Shown here: piece after piece, positions 60,417 to 64,000 of the stretch
How the letters are laid out: each line of letters opens with the position of its first letter
How positions within the stretch are numbered: position 1 is the first letter of the stretch
Assembly: GCF_000382045.1 (NCBI RefSeq)
Contig: NZ_KB907454.1
Coordinates: forward strand, 186,001 to 250,000
Reading direction: 5' to 3'
Length of the DNA stretch: 64,000 bases
Source of the DNA: Variovorax atrisoli 110B
GTDB taxonomy: Bacteria > Pseudomonadota > Gammaproteobacteria > Burkholderiales > Burkholderiaceae_C
Notes under the pieces: model-generated
The model's database searches: none
Told to the model about the DNA's origin: nothing
The model's input: only the letters and a program-made list of their open reading frames with translations
Position numbers and translations under genes: made by a program

Positions 60417-60914
60417 CTAGCGCCTACCGGCTCTGACGAGCGCGCCGCCCCGGCGTCCCGTTCCGGTCCGCGCCTTCGTCGCTGGAGACGAGGCGCTCGC
60501 ATCGCCAGGTCCATCCAGCCGCACCTGAGACAGGACGCGTCTGGCGTTGGCGTCGCACGCCATGTCATCCGGCTTGGCCTCGATCTGCGCGATCAAATCG
60601 ACGAGCTGGCTCTTGCTTTGCGCGAGTTGTGCCTGGAGCGCCTCGATGTCCTGCACCTTGCGTTCCAACGCATCCATGAGCGTGCCGTGCTGCCACTGCG
60701 CGAGATCGCCCGGGAGCAGGGCGCGCAGCTCGTCGAGCCTGAAGCCGGCGCGCTGTCCTGCGGTGATCAGCTGGAGCACCAGTACCGCGTCGGCGGGATA
60801 GCTGCGGTAGCCGTTCGCCTCGCGCTCGACCATCCTGAGCAGGCCGATGCGCTCGTAGAAGCGGATGCGCGAGGACGCGAGGCCCGTGCGCTGAGCGAGT
60901 TCTCCAATCTTCAT
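60417..60914 (-). CDS. MerR-family transcriptional regulator
   Basis: The 165-residue protein has the MerR winged helix at the start (MKIGELAQRTGLASSRIRFY, then ERIGLLRMVEREANGYRSY), a dimerisation helix (LERKVQDIEALQAQLAQSKS) and a variable C terminus without metal-binding cysteines in the usual places. It is therefore more likely a SoxR/drug- or redox-type member than a metal sensor. ATG at 60914 is used; the longer frame runs into the shared palindrome. It is divergent from the NAD-dependent epimerase-like gene and separated from it by a 38-bp dyad. Confidence 0.9.
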   Translation of the reverse strand: MKIGELAQRTGLASSRIRFYERIGLLRMVEREANGYRSYPADAVLVLQLITAGQRAGFRLDELRALLPGDLAQWQHGTLMDALERKVQDIEALQAQLAQSKSQLVDLIAQIEAKPDDMACDANARRVLSQVRLDGPGDASASSPATKARTGTGRRGGALVRAGRR

Positions 60915-60938
60915 GTTCACCTTGCCTGGAGCGGAATT

Positions 60939-60976
60939 GGAGTTTGACATTGAAGTTGACTTCAAGGTCAAACTCC
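60939..60976. promoter_or_regulatory. 38-bp near-perfect palindrome with MerR-type promoter spacing
   Basis: The outer arms GGAGTTTGAC (60939-60948) and GTCAAACTCC (60967-60976) and the inner arms TTGAAGT (60950-60956) and ACTTCAA (60959-60965) are exact complements. Only one base pair (A60949/G60966) and the central TG break symmetry. TTGACA at 60944-60949 plus CAAACT at 60969-60974 gives a -35/-10 pair with the 19-bp spacer typical of MerR-activated promoters. The symmetry gives a like promoter (TTGACC/CAAACT) toward the MerR gene. Confidence 0.7.
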
Positions 60977-61015
60977 TGCGGCATGGCCATGCGGAACTTC
61001 TATGGGGCGAACGTA

Positions 61016-61981
61016 ATGCAGACGATATTGGGCGCGAACGGGCAGATCGCCATCGAACTGGCGCAAGAACTGCGGCGCAACCACACGAACGACGTGCGGC
61101 TCGTGAGCCGCAATCCCCGCAAGGTCAACGACACCGATGCGCTGGTGTCCGCCGATCTTCTCGATGCGAGGCAGACCCTGGATGCGGTCAAGGGCAGCCG
61201 CATCGTCTACTTCACTGCAGGCCTGCCGCCGGACACCGAACTGTGGGAACGGCGGTTTCCCGTGATGCTCAAGAACGCGCTGGATGCGTGCCGGGCGGAG
61301 GGTGCAAGCTTTGCCTACTTCGACAACACCTACATGTACCCCCAGGACGACCGGGTGCAGACGGAGGACACGCCCTTCGCTCCTGTGGGCCGCAAGGGCA
61401 ACGTGCGTGCGGCCATGGCGTCGATGGTGCTCGAGGAGATGGCGCGGGGAGACATCCCGGTGTTGATCGGCAGGGCGCCCGAGTTCTACGGGCCGGGCAA
61501 GACGCAGAGCTTCACCAACGCACTCGTCATCGAGAAGCTCCAGAAGCAGGCGATGCCCCTGGTGCCCGTGCGCGACGACACGCGCAGAACCCTCATCTGG
61601 ACGCCCGATGCAAGCCGCGCGCTGGCAACGCTGGGCAACGCATCGGATGCCTTCGGACACACTTGGCACCTTCCGTGCTGCGACGAACGGCCGACGTACA
61701 AGGAGTTCGTCGAGATGGCCTGCCGGGCATTCGGGCGAGAGACCTCCTATCGGGTCATCGGGAAGTGGGCTTTTTCCGCAGCAGGCCTCTTCTCGCGGCA
61801 GGTACGCGAGATCAGGGAGCTGCTGCCCCGGTACGCGCACGACAACCTGTTCGGTTCGACGAAGTTCAAGCAGAGGTTTCCTGGCTTCGAGGTGACGAGC
61901 TATCGGCAGGGTATTCAGAGAATTCGACAGGATTCCGCCGGCCATTGCGCCGGACAGGAGCGAGGCCTCGACGGTGGCTGA
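61016..61981 (+). CDS. NAD(P)-dependent epimerase/dehydratase-like (extended SDR) protein
   Basis: The 321-residue extended SDR opens MQTILGANGQIAIELAQELR (GANGQIA for GxxGxxG), then DVRLVSRNPRKV, AYFDNTYMYPQDDRV with the active-site Tyr-containing region, RAPEFYGPGKTQSF, LIWTPDASRALATLGNA and LPRYAHDNLFGSTKF. The start at 61016 fits the family; an in-frame ATG at 60983 would leave almost no leader behind the MerR promoter. It is the only gene driven by that promoter, so the MerR protein probably senses something this enzyme uses or removes. Confidence 0.85.
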   Translation: MQTILGANGQIAIELAQELRRNHTNDVRLVSRNPRKVNDTDALVSADLLDARQTLDAVKGSRIVYFTAGLPPDTELWERRFPVMLKNALDACRAEGASFAYFDNTYMYPQDDRVQTEDTPFAPVGRKGNVRAAMASMVLEEMARGDIPVLIGRAPEFYGPGKTQSFTNALVIEKLQKQAMPLVPVRDDTRRTLIWTPDASRALATLGNASDAFGHTWHLPCCDERPTYKEFVEMACRAFGRETSYRVIGKWAFSAAGLFSRQVREIRELLPRYAHDNLFGSTKFKQRFPGFEVTSYRQGIQRIRQDSAGHCAGQERGLDGG

Positions 61982-62155
61982 CATCCTGCGAGCCGTGGAG
62001 GTGCTCAACGAGGTCGGCCCCGAGCGTGCGGAAGAAGACCTCGACTAAGTCCGGCCCCTTCGCGGCCTGACCTTCATCGCGGAATCCTGTCGAGCGCAGC
62101 ATGAGAGGGCCGGGAGCGCTGGCATGACGCTCGACAGCTGCCCCGTAGGCAGCGT

Positions 62156-63157
62156 CTAGGCGTACGAGAGTTCGCCTGCCCGCCGCTCGCCCGCACGCCG
62201 CGCGCGAAACTCCCCAGGCGTCATCCCCTGGATCCGGCGGAAATGCCGGTTGAAGTTCGAGATGTTGTTGAAGCCCACCTCGTAGCAGATGCTGCTCACC
62301 TGCTGGCGCGTGGATACCAGCAGGCGGCAGGCCTCGGCCACGCGCAGCCCGATCACGAAGTCGGTGAAGGTCTGGCCGGTGGCGCGGCGGAAGCTGCGCG
62401 AGAAGGTGTTCTCGCGCATGCCCACGATCGCGCCGACCTCGGGCAGCGACAGCGCATCGGCATAGTGTTCGCGGATGTGATCGAGCGCCTTGTCGATGCG
62501 CAGGCTGCGGGCGTCCTCGCCGAGGTCTTCGCCGGACGGGGCCACGCCGCAGAGCAGCCGGTAGTCTGGCCACTGCGCCAGTTCGTTCAGCAGCGCGGTG
62601 AATTCGGAGAAGCGGGCAAGCCCGTGCAGCGTCGCGATGCGCCGCAGGCGTGCGAGCGTGTCGGCCTCCAGGCCGATGAACTGCACGCCCAGCCGTGCGC
62701 GGGCCAGCATCGGCCCGGCATCGGCGAGTTCGGGGAAGAGCGCCATGCCGCGCTTCAGCGGCTCGTCGCCGAAGCGCAGCACCAGTCCCTGCGTATCGCC
62801 GCCGCCGGGTTGCATGCGGTGCTCGAAGGCGAGGCTGCGCGGCAGGTGGGGGCCGAGCAGCACGACGGTATGGGGCGCGAAGCTGTGCGTTCGTTCGTCG
62901 TCGCCGCTGCCGATGCGAAGCCGCCCCGGTGCCGCGCCGATCAGGTGCAGTTCGTGATCGTGCAGGCAGCGCGCGGGGCTCGCCTGAGAAGACGCGGTGG
63001 CGACTTCACAGCGGACGGTGGTGGACACCGTGCACGCTTCGACGGGCGCCGGTGCATGCCACGTGCGCGGCTCCATGCGACGCGGAGCCTGCCGCGTCAC
63101 CTGCGGCACGGGAGGCAGGGGCCTCGGGGGAACGCGCGGGGCGAAGGCCGGAGACAT
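62156..63157 (-). CDS. AraC-family transcriptional regulator
   Basis: The 333-residue regulator has a C-terminal AraC double helix-turn-helix (KALDHIREHYADALSLPEVGAI, REN TFSRSFRRATGQTFTDFV, then RVAEACRLLVSTRQQVSSIC, YEVGFNNISNFNRHFRRIQG, MTPGEFRARRAG). The N-terminal part carries a cupin-like effector domain (LHLIGAAPGRLRIGSGDDE, HTVVLLGPHLPRSLAFEHR). ATG 63157 is used; MEPRTWHAP at 63073 is an alternative start. It lies 64 bp downstream of the FGGY kinase gene on the same strand and may regulate that sugar gene. Confidence 0.88.
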   Translation of the reverse strand: MSPAFAPRVPPRPLPPVPQVTRQAPRRMEPRTWHAPAPVEACTVSTTVRCEVATASSQASPARCLHDHELHLIGAAPGRLRIGSGDDERTHSFAPHTVVLLGPHLPRSLAFEHRMQPGGGDTQGLVLRFGDEPLKRGMALFPELADAGPMLARARLGVQFIGLEADTLARLRRIATLHGLARFSEFTALLNELAQWPDYRLLCGVAPSGEDLGEDARSLRIDKALDHIREHYADALSLPEVGAIVGMRENTFSRSFRRATGQTFTDFVIGLRVAEACRLLVSTRQQVSSICYEVGFNNISNFNRHFRRIQGMTPGEFRARRAGERRAGELSYA

Positions 63158-63221
63158 CGTATTCAGCAAGACCGGGTTTCCTCCAGCAAATCTTCGATGG
63201 ACGACGGCGACCCTCGGGTCG

Positions 63222-64000
63222 TCAGCTTCGACGTGCCGGCGGCGGCACGGCTGTCTGCTGCTGGAACGCGGCAAGCAGCTTGTATTCCTCGCTCAGCTTG
63301 CGCGGCAGCGACAGATACACCGGCAGCAGTTGCCGGTAGAGGGCCGCGTTCTTGGTGTTGGGCGTATGGCGATGGGTGGCGCCGACCATGCCCGCGACCG
63401 CGTCGAGCGAGTCGACGTGGCCCAGCGCGTAGAGCCCGAGCACTGCAGCGCCGAGGCAGGAGCTTTCGAAGCTCTCGGGCACGACCACCTCGCGGTCGAA
63501 CACGTCGGCCATCATCTGGCGCCACATGCCCGAGCGCGCGAAGCCGCCAGTGGCCTTGATGCGGGCGCTGCGCCCGGCGATGGATTCGACCGCCGGCAGG
63601 ATGCTGTGCAGATTGAAGATCACGCCCTCCAGCACCGCGCGGATCATGTGCTCCTTGCGGTGGTGGATGCCCAGCCCGAAGAAGGAGCCGCGCAGGTCGG
63701 CGTTCCAGTAGGGCGCGCGCTCGCCGGTGAGGAAGGGGTGGAACACCAGCCCTTCGGAGCCTGCCGACACGCGCTCGGCGATGCGCGTGAGCACCTCGTA
63801 GGTGTCGATGCCCAGGCGCTTGGCGGTCTCGGCCTCGGCCGACGCGAACTCGTCGCGCACCCAGCGCAGGATGATACCGCCGTTGTTCACCGGGCCGCCC
63901 ACCACCCAGCGGCCCTCGGCGAGCGCGTAGCAGAAGGTGCGGCCCTCGGGGTCGGTCATGGGATGGTCGACCACGGTGCGCATGGCGCCGCTGGTGCCGA
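63222..64000 (-). CDS. FGGY-family carbohydrate kinase, gluconokinase-like (partial, 5' end missing)
   Basis: These are the C-terminal 258 residues or so of a sugar kinase; its start lies beyond the window end (the frame is open through 64000, reading GTSGAMRTVVDHP). The FGGY C-terminal domain is recognisable: GGPVNNGGIILRWVRDE, LVFHPFLTGERAPYWNADLR, GSFFGLGIHHRKEHMIRAV, LEGVIFNLHSIL, IKATGGFARSGMWRQMMADV and ESSCLGAAVLGLYALG. It phosphorylates a sugar acid or sugar; GTSGAMRT and the GERAPYWNADLRG block suggest gluconokinase, but xylulokinase-like specificity is possible. Confidence 0.88.
   Translation of the reverse strand, partial: GTSGAMRTVVDHPMTDPEGRTFCYALAEGRWVVGGPVNNGGIILRWVRDEFASAEAETAKRLGIDTYEVLTRIAERVSAGSEGLVFHPFLTGERAPYWNADLRGSFFGLGIHHRKEHMIRAVLEGVIFNLHSILPAVESIAGRSARIKATGGFARSGMWRQMMADVFDREVVVPESFESSCLGAAVLGLYALGHVDSLDAVAGMVGATHRHTPNTKNAALYRQLLPVYLSLPRKLSEEYKLLAAFQQQTAVPPPARRS

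Noticed and set aside
61896..62048. Open frame reading ...VADILRAVEVLNEVGPERAEEDLD after the epimerase-like gene, possibly a frameshifted C terminus
   Set aside because: The epimerase protein already ends at the usual family point, and the piece is too short to identify; chance in GC-rich DNA is likely.
1..64000. tRNA, rRNA, CRISPR arrays, insertion sequences, prophage or integrase genes
   Set aside because: Looked for on both strands; no cloverleaf-like sequence, regular spacer-repeat array, transposase or integrase motif was found.

Overview
The window comes from a GC-rich proteobacterium, most likely Burkholderiales/Comamonadaceae and probably Variovorax. This is inferred from gene content, not from a marker gene: five orphan Bug (TctC-type) periplasmic solute receptors, many CoA- and SDR-type catabolic genes packed with 4-bp start/stop overlaps, an ESPR-type giant autotransporter, and a nitrilase (Nit1C) cluster of the kind seen in such soil bacteria. 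No rRNA, tRNA, CRISPR array, transposase or phage gene was seen. The first gene (medium-chain dehydrogenase) and the last gene (FGGY kinase) are cut by the window edges.

Layout. 1-9.4 kb: small catabolic units, namely dehydrogenase + VOC protein, a TetR gene divergent from Bug/cyclase/CocE-type hydrolase, and a LysR-Bug-CaiB group. 9.8-15.9 kb: a secreted M20 amidohydrolase, a metallophosphoesterase-LamG lipoprotein, and a PAP2 phosphatase lipoprotein ending in an autotransporter-type beta-strand repeat. 15.9-24.8 kb: a MocR/GntR-aminotransferase regulator divergent from a complete eight-gene Nit1C operon (MSMEG_0572-like, nitrilase, radical SAM, GNAT, AIR-synthase-like, glycosyltransferase, MSMEG_0570-like, flavin oxidoreductase). 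The intergenic space carries several TTGAT(C/T)GCA repeats, mostly in pairs, and a sigma-54-like promoter. 24.8-29.1 kb: a perfect sigma-54 promoter with three upstream palindromes in front of an alginate-lyase-like LamG lipoprotein, then a lipoprotein of unknown function.

29.1-35.9 kb: a seven-gene minus-strand operon (three SDRs, SnoaL-like, two Bug receptors, carboxymuconolactone-decarboxylase-like) facing a LacI regulator with a perfect GGAAACGTTTCC operator. 36-47.7 kb: two divergent operons around an IclR gene and its dyad. The minus arm has acyl-CoA dehydrogenase, NDP-forming acyl-CoA ligase, CaiB CoA-transferase and two nitronate-monooxygenase-like flavoproteins. The plus arm has Bug, a DUF35 protein, a thiolase-like protein without its catalytic Cys, enoyl-CoA hydratase and SDR. 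Together they read as uptake, CoA activation, beta-oxidation and C-C cleavage of an unknown organic acid. 47.8-60.3 kb: a small monooxygenase-like protein, a 7TMR-DISM histidine kinase/OmpR-type regulator pair, a 28-codon ORF with a strong ribosome site, and a 2803-residue autotransporter built of three long internal repeats. 60.4-64 kb: MerR/NAD-epimerase sharing a 38-bp near-perfect palindrome, an AraC regulator, and an FGGY sugar kinase.

The most interesting parts are the control region of the Nit1C cluster, the sigma-54 promoter of the polysaccharide-lyase gene, the cysteine-less thiolase/DUF35 pair, and the PAP2-autotransporter-repeat hybrid. All motifs were read by eye. No alignments or searches were run.
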